Positions 1 through 8,631 of a stretch of DNA of 64,000 nucleotides are shown one piece after another. Under the pieces are notes generated by a model. That model did not search any database, was not told the origin of the DNA, and saw nothing but the letters and a program-made list of their open reading frames with translations. A program made the translations under genes and the position numbers. Numbering within the stretch: the stretch's first letter is position 1; every line of letters begins with the position of its first letter. Source of the DNA: CALCNS01 sp964425745 (GTDB lineage: Bacteria > Bacillota > JAAYKD01); contig CAYRNW010000007.1 of assembly GCA_964425745.1 (NCBI GenBank), forward strand, positions 49,900-113,899. The letters run 5' to 3'.

Positions 1-222
1 TTGATTACGAAGTTGTTCCGCTTTGACTGAGGTAGCACTTCCTACGGCACCGGCAATTTCAGCAGTCCTGCAAAGTTCAGTGGCGAATGTATCTAATTGT
101 TGCTTTGCGATAAATACAGGCATAACCTTTACAATAAGCGCCAAGACCATTGCAATCGCCAAAACCAAAACACATGCATCAACAAAGCTCGCACCTTTTT
201 TATCTTTAAATAACTCAATCAA
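1..222 (-). CDS. DUF4320-like pilin/pseudopilin, partial (C-terminus outside window)
   Basis: The first 74 codons of a small single-pass membrane protein are visible; the gene runs off the left edge. A TTG start at 220-222 follows a strong AGGAGGG site. The N-terminus reads IELFKDKKGASFVDACVLVL, then one hydrophobic helix, then a segment containing KQQLDTFATELCRTAEIAG. A short basic leader followed by one helix is the layout of TadE-like minor pilins and of DUF4320 proteins, which sit next to TadA/TadB/TadC in clostridial conjugative elements. It lies 35 bases downstream of tadC, in the same operon. A role as pilus subunit or pseudopilin is inference from this layout and position. Confidence 0.7.
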   Translation of the reverse strand, partial: MIELFKDKKGASFVDACVLVLAIAMVLALIVKVMPVFIAKQQLDTFATELCRTAEIAGAVGSATSVKAEQLRNQ

Positions 223-257
223 TCGTGACCCTCCTTTCCTTGAACATAAAAATACAG

Positions 258-1145
258 TTAGAACATCTTACCGAGTGCATTAATAATCTCATAACCGAGG
301 ATACCAAGATACATGAGCAAGAAGCAGCCGAGCATAATAAATGAAAATTTCTTGACCTTTCCAGGCTGTTTCATAGCAATCAATTTCAGCTTTTGAAGTT
401 CCATTTGCTTAAAGTCATGGTTAAGCATTTCAAAATACATGACTCCGTTATCTCCGCGCTTTACAGATATAAGCCCTCGTACAACATCGGACAGCATGGT
501 GCTGCCGATTCGGGATTCCAACCTTGTAAGTGCTGTTTCTTCGTTGCCTGATTTCATGTCTGCAATGGTTATTTCAAGTTCCTGTCTGAAGCTTTCTCCT
601 GCACTTTTTTGATAGGATTGTAAAATCGCCGGGACATCGCGAGTTGCTTTTAGAGACTGTGATACGGTAGAAACGAACCTTGGCAATTCATATTCAATTT
701 CTTCCCGCTTCTGTCGCAGAATTTCATCAGCAAGGCGAAACTCTTTGAAAAGTACTGCAATAGCCAGCAATATGATAACCGGCGCCAAGATTGGGAGAAT
801 TGGTAAAATGGGTATAAGCAAAGCAGCTATCAGCCCTGATTTAACCCAGGCTTTTGCTACGTAAGTTTCCGGTGTAAGTTTGATACCTGCGGATTTTAAA
901 GTAGTAGTCATTTTTCTTTTCTTGTAATCGTCCATCCTTATAAATTTAGAAAGCTTGGAAGCCAATTCAAAAATAATGGCTTCCATGTTTTTGGTCTGCT
1001 TTTTATCCTGCCTTGCAGCATTTAGTACTGCCTTGGTTGTCGCTATCCTCGGCAGGTGAAGTGCCTCTGCAAAGATGAAGCACATACCTCCTGCCAAAAA
1101 CAACCCGGAAGCAGTCAAAATGAAGAACAACATCAAATCTCCCAT
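258..1145 (-). CDS. TadC-like inner-membrane platform protein (T2SSF family)
   Basis: This 295-residue protein has an N-terminal membrane helix, a pair of helices around residues 103-132, a cytoplasmic helical domain and a C-terminal helix. That is the layout of the GspF/T2SSF family; TadB and TadC are its two members in Tad pili and together form the membrane platform worked by the TadA ATPase. The ATG at 1145 has an AGGAGG site eight bases upstream and overlaps the end of the RadC-like gene, so translation is probably coupled. A second ATG at 1133 is possible. It is the second T2SSF protein in the operon (the other is at 2274-3203), which supports a true TadB/TadC pair rather than a type II secretion system. 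Confidence 0.8.
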   Translation of the reverse strand: MGDLMLFFILTASGLFLAGGMCFIFAEALHLPRIATTKAVLNAARQDKKQTKNMEAIIFELASKLSKFIRMDDYKKRKMTTTLKSAGIKLTPETYVAKAWVKSGLIAALLIPILPILPILAPVIILLAIAVLFKEFRLADEILRQKREEIEYELPRFVSTVSQSLKATRDVPAILQSYQKSAGESFRQELEITIADMKSGNEETALTRLESRIGSTMLSDVVRGLISVKRGDNGVMYFEMLNHDFKQMELQKLKLIAMKQPGKVKKFSFIMLGCFLLMYLGILGYEIINALGKMF

Positions 1146-1918
1146 TCTTCTTCCTCCTCGCCATCCTGTTCAAAAAAATACATGCTGTCCATTTCTAAAT
1201 CATCTTTGTCCAACGTGCCAGCATTGAATCCCATTGTTTCTTCTCTGACTGTCTTCCCATCACTCAAAGGAACCGCATCATAACTTATACTTTTGGGTGA
1301 TGGGAGGGGAATATTCCCCTTTTCGGCCATGGAGTAGTAATTGATATTTGCAATGATAATATGATCTACCACGCTGATTTGAAGTGGTGCAAAGATGGAA
1401 ACCAATTTTTCTGTGATATCTCGATCTTGGATTGAAGGATTCAGGCTTCCCCCAGGATGATTATGTGCTAAAATGATTGATTTGCAGTCACAGTCAAGAG
1501 CAGCCTTCAGAACCATCCTCGGATAAACAACTGCTTCTCCGATACTTCCTTCAGATAATGTCCTTGTTTCAATGATGTTGTTGCCGCTATCCAAAAAGGC
1601 TGCCATAAACTTCTCCTTGTCTTTAATGCCGCCCAATAAGGAAACAAAATATTCTCCTGCTACTGTAGAAGCGTTAAGCACAATCTTGTTCTCTTTCTCC
1701 TGTAATTTGAGAAGCTTATAGGTAGATATAAACTCATTTAAGACATGGATCTTTTCAAGCTGCTGTTTGTTAGGCTCAATAATGTTGGGATGCTCTAAAA
1801 CATTAAATAGATTGTTCTCGGCTGCATATTTTTTGAGTTTATTTTCAGAAATCCCTATAAGCCTCGTCAAACCTTTAATGAAATTGGATGCATAAGCCTC
1901 ATCATACTTTTTCTTCAC
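1133..1918 (-). CDS. RadC-like JAB/MPN domain protein
   Basis: A 261-residue protein with a JAMM metalloprotease-type motif: HNHPGGSLNP starts at residue 152 and the matching Asp is at about 165. RadC-family proteins carry this motif and are common on plasmids and conjugative elements; their biochemical role is unsettled. The N-terminal 80 residues have no helix-hairpin-helix signature that I can see, and the C-terminal tail is very acidic (a run of Glu near the end). It starts with GTG at 1918, overlapping by one base the stop of the 98-residue gene upstream, and overlaps tadC downstream. Its place inside the pilus operon, between the two platform genes, is unusual. Confidence 0.8.
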   Translation of the reverse strand: MKKKYDEAYASNFIKGLTRLIGISENKLKKYAAENNLFNVLEHPNIIEPNKQQLEKIHVLNEFISTYKLLKLQEKENKIVLNASTVAGEYFVSLLGGIKDKEKFMAAFLDSGNNIIETRTLSEGSIGEAVVYPRMVLKAALDCDCKSIILAHNHPGGSLNPSIQDRDITEKLVSIFAPLQISVVDHIIIANINYYSMAEKGNIPLPSPKSISYDAVPLSDGKTVREETMGFNAGTLDKDDLEMDSMYFFEQDGEEEEEWEI

Positions 1919-2214
1919 TACTTTGCACCACCTTCCGTGCTGTCAATCTTCTGTGTTCTTATTTCATTGGCCACCAACTCCGGCATTACTTCTTCGCCCA
2001 TACCGAACAGCACAAGCCTTACAGCATCCAGCTTTTCAAAGACATCAGCTGAAAAGTCGAAGGATTCAAGATTTTTGAAAAACGCCTCTGCCCCATTGTA
2101 CTGGATGCACCTGCTGATTTGCTCTGTAATATCCGAGTCAACTTTAAAGAGCCTCCCTAAAAGTTGGGAAGCTCTTTCATAATCTTTCTGTTTAATTGTT
2201 ATATCTTGTAACAT
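1918..2214 (-). CDS. Small conserved-looking protein of unknown function in the Tad operon
   Basis: A 98-residue soluble, mostly helical, mildly acidic protein that I do not recognise. It has no signal peptide or membrane segment. It begins with MLQDITIKQKDY and ends in STEGGAK. It lies 59 bases after tadB and its stop overlaps the GTG of the RadC-like gene by one base, so it is almost certainly translated and coupled to that gene. A job as partner of the RadC-like protein is only a guess from this coupling. Confidence 0.6.
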   Translation of the reverse strand: MLQDITIKQKDYERASQLLGRLFKVDSDITEQISRCIQYNGAEAFFKNLESFDFSADVFEKLDAVRLVLFGMGEEVMPELVANEIRTQKIDSTEGGAK

Positions 2215-2273
2215 GGTGAAAACCCCTTTCTTGCTTATATTTGTGTTAAACGATTTTTGGTTTTGATTTGACT

Positions 2274-3203
2274 TTACCTCTTATACTCAATTGGCTTGGT
2301 AAGCCTGATTACTGCAGCAAAGGAAACGAGTATTGCAAAGGCAGATATAGCCAGTATCCCTTTACCAAATGCCGTATTTACAAGCACTGAATACCAATCC
2401 CTATTTAGGAAATAAATAAGCGGAATATTTGCCACCAAAAGCAAAGCCATTGTGATAAATTCTTTCAATGGTTCATACATCAGATAATCCAGTTCTGCTG
2501 AAACAATCCTCATATCAGAAAGCTTTGAGATGATTGGTGACAATGTAGTTTTTAATGTTTTGTCCTCTTGGCAGGCAATCATGGCATCTACCCACTCGCT
2601 AAAAACATAATGGTTCAACTTTGGTTTCATATCGGAAAGAGCCTGCTTCACATTAACATTAATCATTTTCGCCTGTGTCAAGAATGATTGAAAAACATTG
2701 GAGATTGGTGGATTCAGATAGCTGATATTCTCCTGAACAGCAGTAATGATACTCTCATTTCTCAAATAGCTTGTGGTGATGATTGACAGAGCTGTTTCCA
2801 TTTCTGCATTCATTTGCTTTTTGTAGGAATGAGAAGTAAAAATCAAATACCAGAAGGGCACAAGTGCCAGCCCAATTGAAGCAACGGGAATCATTAAAAA
2901 GTTATCCATGAGGACAGAAGTAAATAACCCTATTACCATGAGAAAAAAGGATAACGCACATATTGCTCCAAATTCTCCTTCCTTGCCCATGAGGGATAAA
3001 ACCTCTTTGGCATCTCTTACGGTTTTTCTGATTCCTTTAACAGGCTTTGGATTTTTAATTGCTTCAATTCTCTTTCCAATTGGTGTTTTACGGTTCTGAA
3101 AAGGCCTAACAACACTTTCGGCAAACTCAAAAGGCGATAAATTTAAAATCAAAAAGAATCCTGCAATCAGACCTGCAAAGGCGATTAAAATAAGCAATGT
3201 CAT
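2274..3203 (-). CDS. TadB-like inner-membrane platform protein (T2SSF family)
   Basis: A 309-residue membrane protein. Helices lie near residues 2-22, 80-95 and 100-122, and two more near the C-terminus (about 245-262 and 274-295), with a cytoplasmic helical T2SSF domain between. It begins one base after the TadA-like ATPase gene ends, the usual tadA-tadB order. TadB with TadC forms the membrane base of the Tad pilus machine and converts TadA ATP hydrolysis into pilin extrusion. There is no sign of truncation. Confidence 0.82.
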   Translation of the reverse strand: MTLLILIAFAGLIAGFFLILNLSPFEFAESVVRPFQNRKTPIGKRIEAIKNPKPVKGIRKTVRDAKEVLSLMGKEGEFGAICALSFFLMVIGLFTSVLMDNFLMIPVASIGLALVPFWYLIFTSHSYKKQMNAEMETALSIITTSYLRNESIITAVQENISYLNPPISNVFQSFLTQAKMINVNVKQALSDMKPKLNHYVFSEWVDAMIACQEDKTLKTTLSPIISKLSDMRIVSAELDYLMYEPLKEFITMALLLVANIPLIYFLNRDWYSVLVNTAFGKGILAISAFAILVSFAAVIRLTKPIEYKR

Positions 3204-3204
3204 G

Positions 3205-4551
3205 CTACATCACTCCTTCCGTGATTTTTTCAAGCAGGCCTACAGGCATACCGTTTTCAAGAAGCCGCTTTTGCAGGCTGTGTGATATATTGCCGACCTT
3301 CTGATATTCACCCTTAATCTGCACCTTGCCGTCTACAACCGTATTCTCAGTGATATGGTAACGAAAAAGAGTGTGAATTTTGCGTGTCCCGTCTTCGCAA
3401 ATCTCACACTCTGTTATTTCCATGACTTTACGGCTGTTATCCTCTAACTTCTTGACAAACATAACCAGCGGAAAGGCTTCTGTCACAAGGTTATATAAAG
3501 TTTTATCATTGATATCATATTTCTGGGTACACAGTGTTACCATACGATGGTATGTGGCGGTACAACTGTTGGCATGGGTGGTAGTGATAACGGCATGGCC
3601 GGTTCGAGCTGCTTCCTGTGCTGCAAAAGCCTCTGCCGATTTCATTTCACCGACACAGATAACATCAGGGTTGCAAGTAAGGGCATACTCCAAAAGTTTT
3701 TCCTGGTCGATATTCTGCTTGGGATCTTCCGAATATCGGGTGACGGTATGCACCACATTGTTGATAACATTGCCCTTTTCATCCTCTTTTACAAGGTCAA
3801 ATTCCCGACAGCCATTCTCAATTGTAAAAATACGTTTTTCATCTGGAACGGTAGATAAAAGCCAGCTCATCAAAGTGGTTTTGCCCGAACCGGTACTGCC
3901 GGTTACACACATTGACAGCCCGTACCTCAAACAGGTACTTAAGAAGTCCAACATCTGTGCAGTGGCAGTACTATTTTTTATAAAATCATTTCTCGTCAGC
4001 CTCTGAGGATTAACAATACGGATTGAAGCAGCCACGCCCTTATCAGCATCAGTAATAGGGTTTCCTAAAACAGTAATACGGATTTTATTGGAAAGATGCC
4101 CCACCACACCGGGCTGTGAATTATCGAGTATCATACCGGATTTGTGAAGTAATCTGCGGACTACATCAACGGCATGTTCGGGGCTGTTAAACTTTTCAGA
4201 GGAAGGGAGAACCCTTCCATCTGAATAAGTTATCTTGACATCTTTCCAACTGTTGATATTAATCTCCTCAATATTGGTTGCAAAAAGATATTGGGTTAGA
4301 AAAGAGAACTCTGCCATCTCTGTGTACAGGCGCTCAACGAGTTCTTCTCCATTCATGCCTACTACGCCCAATCTGTAATCGGTAAGGTATTTTGCGATAT
4401 ACGCAGTTATTTGTTGTTTCTGTTCTGCCGGGTTATATGCAATCATGGTGGAATATTTACTTGATAAGTATTCCTGTATTTCTTTTAGAACCTCAGAAAA
4501 TTCTTTTTTGTTTTTAGCCACATTATAGAACAGGCCTATATTTCTACTCAT
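3205..4551 (-). CDS. tadA: TadA/CpaF-type pilus assembly ATPase
   Basis: A hexameric secretion ATPase of the VirB11/GspE superfamily, 448 residues from the ATG at 4551. The Walker A motif GSTGSGKTT is at residues 218-226. A Walker B-type segment (DVICVGEMKSAEA) and the HANS His-box follow at about 295-325. TadA/CpaF powers assembly and retraction of type IVc (Tad) pili. The related VirB11 is absent from typical Gram-positive type IV systems, so in this element the ATPase most likely serves the adjacent TadB/TadC platform. Two codons upstream (TTG 4557, GTG 4554) are possible starts but less well placed. The gene overlaps tadZ by eight bases. Confidence 0.9.
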   Translation of the reverse strand: MSRNIGLFYNVAKNKKEFSEVLKEIQEYLSSKYSTMIAYNPAEQKQQITAYIAKYLTDYRLGVVGMNGEELVERLYTEMAEFSFLTQYLFATNIEEININSWKDVKITYSDGRVLPSSEKFNSPEHAVDVVRRLLHKSGMILDNSQPGVVGHLSNKIRITVLGNPITDADKGVAASIRIVNPQRLTRNDFIKNSTATAQMLDFLSTCLRYGLSMCVTGSTGSGKTTLMSWLLSTVPDEKRIFTIENGCREFDLVKEDEKGNVINNVVHTVTRYSEDPKQNIDQEKLLEYALTCNPDVICVGEMKSAEAFAAQEAARTGHAVITTTHANSCTATYHRMVTLCTQKYDINDKTLYNLVTEAFPLVMFVKKLEDNSRKVMEITECEICEDGTRKIHTLFRYHITENTVVDGKVQIKGEYQKVGNISHSLQKRLLENGMPVGLLEKITEGVM

Positions 4552-5296
4552 CACCAAACACCGCCTTTACAATTGACTTTATGACAGGATCATATATTTT
4601 TGAAGCTTTCCCGGGTATACTTTCAAAAAGTGTGAGAGTAGAATTTTGGTCATCAATGGCCTGTACATAAGGTAAAGTATAGGAAACACCGCCAAAAGCA
4701 TTCTTATATTCTTCGCCATCCTGTGTCGGCCTCACATTTGAAAGCACTTTAATATGTTTGTCTGTATCGAATTTAGGCTCACTAAGCAGTGGCAATACGG
4801 AACGGAAATAGGATATGCTTTTTAAATCGCAACTTCCAAGCCTTAATACTTCATCAGCCACTTCCAATGCTACTGTTGAAATAATACTTTCTGTCAAGAT
4901 ACTGGAACAATCTATAATCACATAGTCAGCAATATGGCGAAGAAGGACCAGCAGGTCTATAGCCCGGTCTTTCTTATACTCAGCATAGGAAAATGGATTT
5001 TCTCCGGCTTTGTACCCAAGAAAAGTGATATACGGATTTTTATCAAAGGAAACACAGTTTCTTAAAATTACTTCCTGCGTAATGTTAGGAGCTGTTAATA
5101 CTTCACCTATAGAAACATCAATCGGTATTTTGGATTTAAAAATAGCAGGCAGTGCAGGGCAGATATCATCACACAGCAGAATCAGCACATTTTTCTTTTG
5201 ATCCGCAAGCTCTTTTGCCAGTTTTACGGCGGTAATCGTTTTGCCACTTCCTGGACTTCCCCATACCGCTAACATTTGTTTCCCTTTATTCTGCAT
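4544..5296 (-). CDS. TadZ/CpaE-like P-loop ATPase
   Basis: A 250-residue MinD/ParA-type ATPase. The P-loop GSPGSGKTITA lies close to the N-terminus, and a Walker B-like strand (YVIIDCSSIL) follows near residue 125. TadZ/CpaE proteins place the Tad pilus machine in the cell. I chose the ATG at 5296 because AGGAGG lies nine bases upstream; an upstream extension to 5323 would run further into cpaB. The start overlaps the end of cpaB by 11 bases and the stop overlaps tadA. The lysine pattern is a plain P-loop rather than the deviant ParA type. Confidence 0.75.
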   Translation of the reverse strand: MQNKGKQMLAVWGSPGSGKTITAVKLAKELADQKKNVLILLCDDICPALPAIFKSKIPIDVSIGEVLTAPNITQEVILRNCVSFDKNPYITFLGYKAGENPFSYAEYKKDRAIDLLVLLRHIADYVIIDCSSILTESIISTVALEVADEVLRLGSCDLKSISYFRSVLPLLSEPKFDTDKHIKVLSNVRPTQDGEEYKNAFGGVSYTLPYVQAIDDQNSTLTLFESIPGKASKIYDPVIKSIVKAVFGDE

Positions 5297-6098
5297 CAGT
5301 GTTGCCCTCCTCTTTCTGTTCATTCTGCTTGACGCTTGTAACTGTGTTTGGGGCGTCCTCCTTTTTTCCGAAGAGTTTGTCCTGTTCAGCTAAAAACTTG
5401 TCGGCATTTTCCTTAGTACCACGGTAAACCAAGGTAGCATGAACATTTCCTTTTTGTTCAAGGTCTGCAAGTACCTTAGCCTGTTCTGTATTGACAAGCA
5501 AAGTTATCGTCGCAGGTAATTTCTTTTCTTCGTTTTCACTATTGGTTTCTTTTTGCGGAACATATTCCTTATCATCGCCTGTTTCTGCGGTTACTGCCAG
5601 GACTTTTACATATTGGAGTTCAGGTGGAATGGTTGCTTTCCCCATGTTATCATAATTTGCAGATATAAGGGTTACGATATCACCGGCTTCCAATTTGCCT
5701 GACAGGCCGGCAGCAAAAGACTTGATGGTAATGGACATGGCAACCTTTGTCCCGTTCAAATCATTCAAATACTCAAACTCGGCAAGGGGCTTTTCAGATA
5801 GTTTTGAAGCAATGATATAGTCACCTTTTTGTAAATCAGCATTGACGTATTTCCCGACTGCACTATCTTTACTCTTAATAACGTTGTCGGGAAGGTTATA
5901 TGCCCCCACTTTCACCATTTCCAGCTTGTCAGCAGTTAGCACTTCACCTTTCTTCACTGTTGATGATACTCTGACAATTTCCGTTTGTGCACGCAATCCA
6001 CTGTTAAACAAAGGTGTAAGCCCAAAGCAAATGACAAGGGAAAGGAAAATACATACCAGTCCGATGACTGTTCGGTTTTTAAAAATACTCAAATTCAT
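5286..6098 (-). CDS. CpaB/RcpC-like SAF-domain pilus protein
   Basis: A 270-residue protein with one N-terminal membrane anchor (about residues 10-28) followed by a SAF domain (about 38-100; segments KKGEVLTADKLEMVKVG and LQKGDYIIASKLSEK). A second region (about 125-245) ends in a stretch of nucleotide-binding-like beta strands (ATITLLVNTEQAKVLADL). CpaB/RcpC proteins are periplasmic or cell-wall-side parts of Tad systems; in Gram-positive bacteria without an outer membrane the role is less clear. ATG 6098 has AGGAGG ten bases upstream. The C-terminal 30 residues are polar and disordered. It lies between the prepilin peptidase and tadZ genes. Confidence 0.8.
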   Translation of the reverse strand: MNLSIFKNRTVIGLVCIFLSLVICFGLTPLFNSGLRAQTEIVRVSSTVKKGEVLTADKLEMVKVGAYNLPDNVIKSKDSAVGKYVNADLQKGDYIIASKLSEKPLAEFEYLNDLNGTKVAMSITIKSFAAGLSGKLEAGDIVTLISANYDNMGKATIPPELQYVKVLAVTAETGDDKEYVPQKETNSENEEKKLPATITLLVNTEQAKVLADLEQKGNVHATLVYRGTKENADKFLAEQDKLFGKKEDAPNTVTSVKQNEQKEEGNTDAE

Positions 6099-6119
6099 AT
6101 TCAATAGTCCTCCTGTTTT

Positions 6120-6572
6120 TTAATTGATTGCACTCAGTAAAAGTGCCATGTATGAAAAAATACCTCCTGCGCAGAAAAAAGGTGCAAGAGGTAGTGTAAT
6201 TGAGTTCAGCTTTTTACTTTTACTCGAAAGTCTTATATATAGTCCTGCTATTACAGCAAGAGTAAGAGAAATGACGCTTTGCATAGCACCAAGGGGTGTA
6301 CCCAACACAAAACCGCAAGCAGCCATCAGCTTTATATCACCGCCACCGATTGAAAAGCAGTTATCCCTGTGTATCAGGATTGCCGTAAGAAAATACGGCA
6401 GTCCTGTGATAACAAGCCCTGAAAATGCATCCCAAGGATCAATTGCCAATAATCCTATTATCATTATGAGTAACGAAATAATATCCGGAATTTCACGTTT
6501 TCGTATGTCCCATATAGCAGCCAAGATGAGCAGAAAGGCAAACATTCCGCCTTTTAATATCAGAATCATCAT
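6120..6572 (-). CDS. TadV-type prepilin peptidase (A24 family)
   Basis: A small 150-residue, multi-pass membrane aspartyl protease. The two catalytic aspartates sit in the usual places: Asp22 in IWDIRKREIPD and Asp79 in the GGGDIK motif. The short form, lacking the N-terminal methyltransferase domain of PilD, is typical of TadV/CpaA. It would remove the leader from the pilin-like proteins of the operon before assembly. Its ATG overlaps the stop of the DUF3848 gene by four bases. The presence of a dedicated processing enzyme argues that the element makes its own Tad pilus. Confidence 0.88.
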   Translation of the reverse strand: MMILILKGGMFAFLLILAAIWDIRKREIPDIISLLIMIIGLLAIDPWDAFSGLVITGLPYFLTAILIHRDNCFSIGGGDIKLMAACGFVLGTPLGAMQSVISLTLAVIAGLYIRLSSKSKKLNSITLPLAPFFCAGGIFSYMALLLSAIN

Positions 6573-7288
6573 TGCTCTAATTCTTCCTCAATTTCTTGGG
6601 GAATCTCCTGCTCTTCGTTTTCATACTCGGCATAATAGTCTTCCATAATGGCAGGAGGTTTACCGCTAATATGATAATTATGAATTGTCAGTTCATGCTC
6701 CTGTGTGTCAATCATACTATTCATGCTGTCACGAAGCATATCCATATAGGAATAATCGCTGTGCTGCCATTCGGTATAAATGCAGTCCAATGGATTTTGA
6801 ATCGTCAGCAGGATGTTTATTTGCTTCTTGTCCAAATCATGATATTCAAGCAAGGACAAAATATCTGCTTTCATTACAATCTCATAAGCCGCATCAATGA
6901 TTTGCTGTGGTGTTTTTCCTTTCAGGTTTTCAAGAAATTCCGCATATTCGTTGCTTGCTCTTTCATAAAGCTGACGATCTCTGTCATCATAGTCCAACTG
7001 TTCAAGAAAGCGATGTGTTACTTCATAGAAGTCATTTCGATCTAGTTTCAGAGTTTCAAAATCAAGTTCCGACCAATAGTCAAACATACGGTCCAGAATG
7101 TTATCCAGTTTTTCAATCAGACCTGCCATTCTTTCCGTCAGCGGAGTATTATACAAGGCATTTCTAAAGGCAGTTTTTACTTGCAAATCATTAAAGAATA
7201 TATCGTCGCGCTTTGCTACGGGGACTGATTCTTCGAACTTTTTGAGTTCCTCATCAATTCTCTTTATTACTCCTTCCTTATCTGCCAC
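6569..7288 (-). CDS. DUF3848-domain protein
   Basis: A 239-residue soluble, acidic protein. Residues of about 100-195 resemble the DUF3848 family (LYERASNEYAEFLENL, then a helical part ending in YMDMLRDSMNSMI), found on mobile elements of clostridia and of unknown function. The last 30 residues are nearly all acidic. I prefer the GTG at 7288, nine bases after GGAGG; the ATG at 7294 is only three bases from it. The 5' end overlaps the methyltransferase gene, and the 3' end overlaps tadV by four bases, so it may be co-expressed with both. Confidence 0.65.
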   Translation of the reverse strand: MADKEGVIKRIDEELKKFEESVPVAKRDDIFFNDLQVKTAFRNALYNTPLTERMAGLIEKLDNILDRMFDYWSELDFETLKLDRNDFYEVTHRFLEQLDYDDRDRQLYERASNEYAEFLENLKGKTPQQIIDAAYEIVMKADILSLLEYHDLDKKQINILLTIQNPLDCIYTEWQHSDYSYMDMLRDSMNSMIDTQEHELTIHNYHISGKPPAIMEDYYAEYENEEQEIPQEIEEELEQ

Positions 7289-8594
7289 AATCATCACCCT
7301 CCATTTCCCGTTTAACTTCCAATATTTTCATCCCAAGTGCAAAAACCACTGTAACCGTTACTGAGTTTCCTGCTTGTTTATACAGTTGATTATCAGAGTT
7401 GATTGTCCTTGCTTTATCAAACATCTCATCAGAAAATCCCTGCAATCGCCAGCATTCTCTCGGTGTTAATCTGCGGATACGGCCACAGCCAATAAAAGCC
7501 GTTCCTTGGTTGCATCCGGTTTCCAGCGTTTGTGCCACACCTTTGCCTATTCGTCCTCGCCTTGTTTTGCTATTAGGAAAAGCCAAGTTGATGCTGTCAC
7601 CGCATCCGGCTTCTGCATACCCCAGTTTTGTCGCTTCCTTGATTCTGATTCTTTTTTGGCAGTTCTCACAATCACAGAGCATAACACCGTGGCGGTCTTG
7701 AGCTGTCAAAGTAAAACTCGGTTCACCGCAAGGTTTAAAGCGCGGACCGTTTTGCCTTTTCTCTATTCGGTTCGGAGTCAGGACAGCTCTCGCACAGGCA
7801 TAATAAACGCCGGAATTATCAGCCCCTCGGTTGGTAATTCCGGCGTTATATCTCGCTTTTATACAGCGAGCCGTGTCGGTTATTTTACTATTTTTGTTTA
7901 GGTCAATGAAATACAACCCTGTTTTTCCACCCCAGCCACCGCTTTGAGCTGAAAGGGTTACACTTGTACCTTCGGGACTGTATACTCTCTGTCCCTGCAT
8001 TCCCCCAATGAGTTGGATAAGAGTTTTTCCGTCGCTTCCGGTGAGAGGAAATATTTTTCCGGGACTTTTGTTTCCAGAATGTTTATAAGCGACAATGTAG
8101 ATCCGTTCTCGATTTTGTGGAACTCCGTAATTGCGTGAATTAAGAAGTCCGTACTGACAATCATAGCCGAGTGTGGCCAGCGTATAGAGAATGGTTGTAA
8201 AGTCCCATCCTCGATTAACGGATAACAGATTTTTAACATTTTCAAAGATAATCCATTGGGGTTTATCTTCGGCATTTTTGCCCTGGATGAGTCTAACAAC
8301 TTCAAAAAAGAGTCCGCTTCGCTTTCCGTCAAGCCCTCGCTGGCTGCCTGCGACCGAAATATCCTGACAAGGAAATCCGGCAGTCCAGATGTCAGCTCTT
8401 GGAATTTCTTCAGGTCTGACTGCTGTGATATCTTTTGCAAACCATTCATCCTCCTTTACATCAAAAATTGCCCGGTAGCTTTGATCGGCAAATTTATCTA
8501 TTTCACAATGTCCGATACATCTCATCCCACAAGCTTCCAAGCCTGCCCGAAAACCGCCAATTCCACAGAAAAAATCAATGAAGGTCATTTCCAT
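7278..8594 (-). CDS. DNA (cytosine-5-)-methyltransferase
   Basis: A full-length C5 methyltransferase of about 438 residues. The motifs occur in order: FFCGIGG (I), GFPCQDIS with catalytic Cys76 (IV), FENV (VI), QNRERIYIV (VIII), RRLTPRECWRLQGF (IX) and YKQAGNSV (X). The target recognition region between VIII and IX is long and has a cysteine cluster (CDCENC) near its middle. No restriction endonuclease gene lies beside it, so it is a solitary enzyme; such enzymes on conjugative elements can shield incoming DNA from host restriction. It sits between the PrgI gene and the Tad genes, where VirB4 would be expected. The ribosome binding site is weak; ATG 8588 is an alternative start. Confidence 0.92.
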   Translation of the reverse strand: MEMTFIDFFCGIGGFRAGLEACGMRCIGHCEIDKFADQSYRAIFDVKEDEWFAKDITAVRPEEIPRADIWTAGFPCQDISVAGSQRGLDGKRSGLFFEVVRLIQGKNAEDKPQWIIFENVKNLLSVNRGWDFTTILYTLATLGYDCQYGLLNSRNYGVPQNRERIYIVAYKHSGNKSPGKIFPLTGSDGKTLIQLIGGMQGQRVYSPEGTSVTLSAQSGGWGGKTGLYFIDLNKNSKITDTARCIKARYNAGITNRGADNSGVYYACARAVLTPNRIEKRQNGPRFKPCGEPSFTLTAQDRHGVMLCDCENCQKRIRIKEATKLGYAEAGCGDSINLAFPNSKTRRGRIGKGVAQTLETGCNQGTAFIGCGRIRRLTPRECWRLQGFSDEMFDKARTINSDNQLYKQAGNSVTVTVVFALGMKILEVKREMEGDDCGR

Positions 8595-8631
8595 AGGCAA
8601 ATCACACTTCTTGTCCCAATAGTATGGCTCA

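Noticed and set aside
2215..2273. A possible promoter within the Tad operon
   Set aside because: The 59-base gap has no pair of boxes at proper spacing and no stem-loop; it is more likely a simple intercistronic spacer.
7958..8449. A 163-codon open frame on the minus strand inside the methyltransferase gene
   Set aside because: It overlaps the C5-methyltransferase in another frame, has no ribosome binding site and no recognisable domain, while the methyltransferase has all its motifs.
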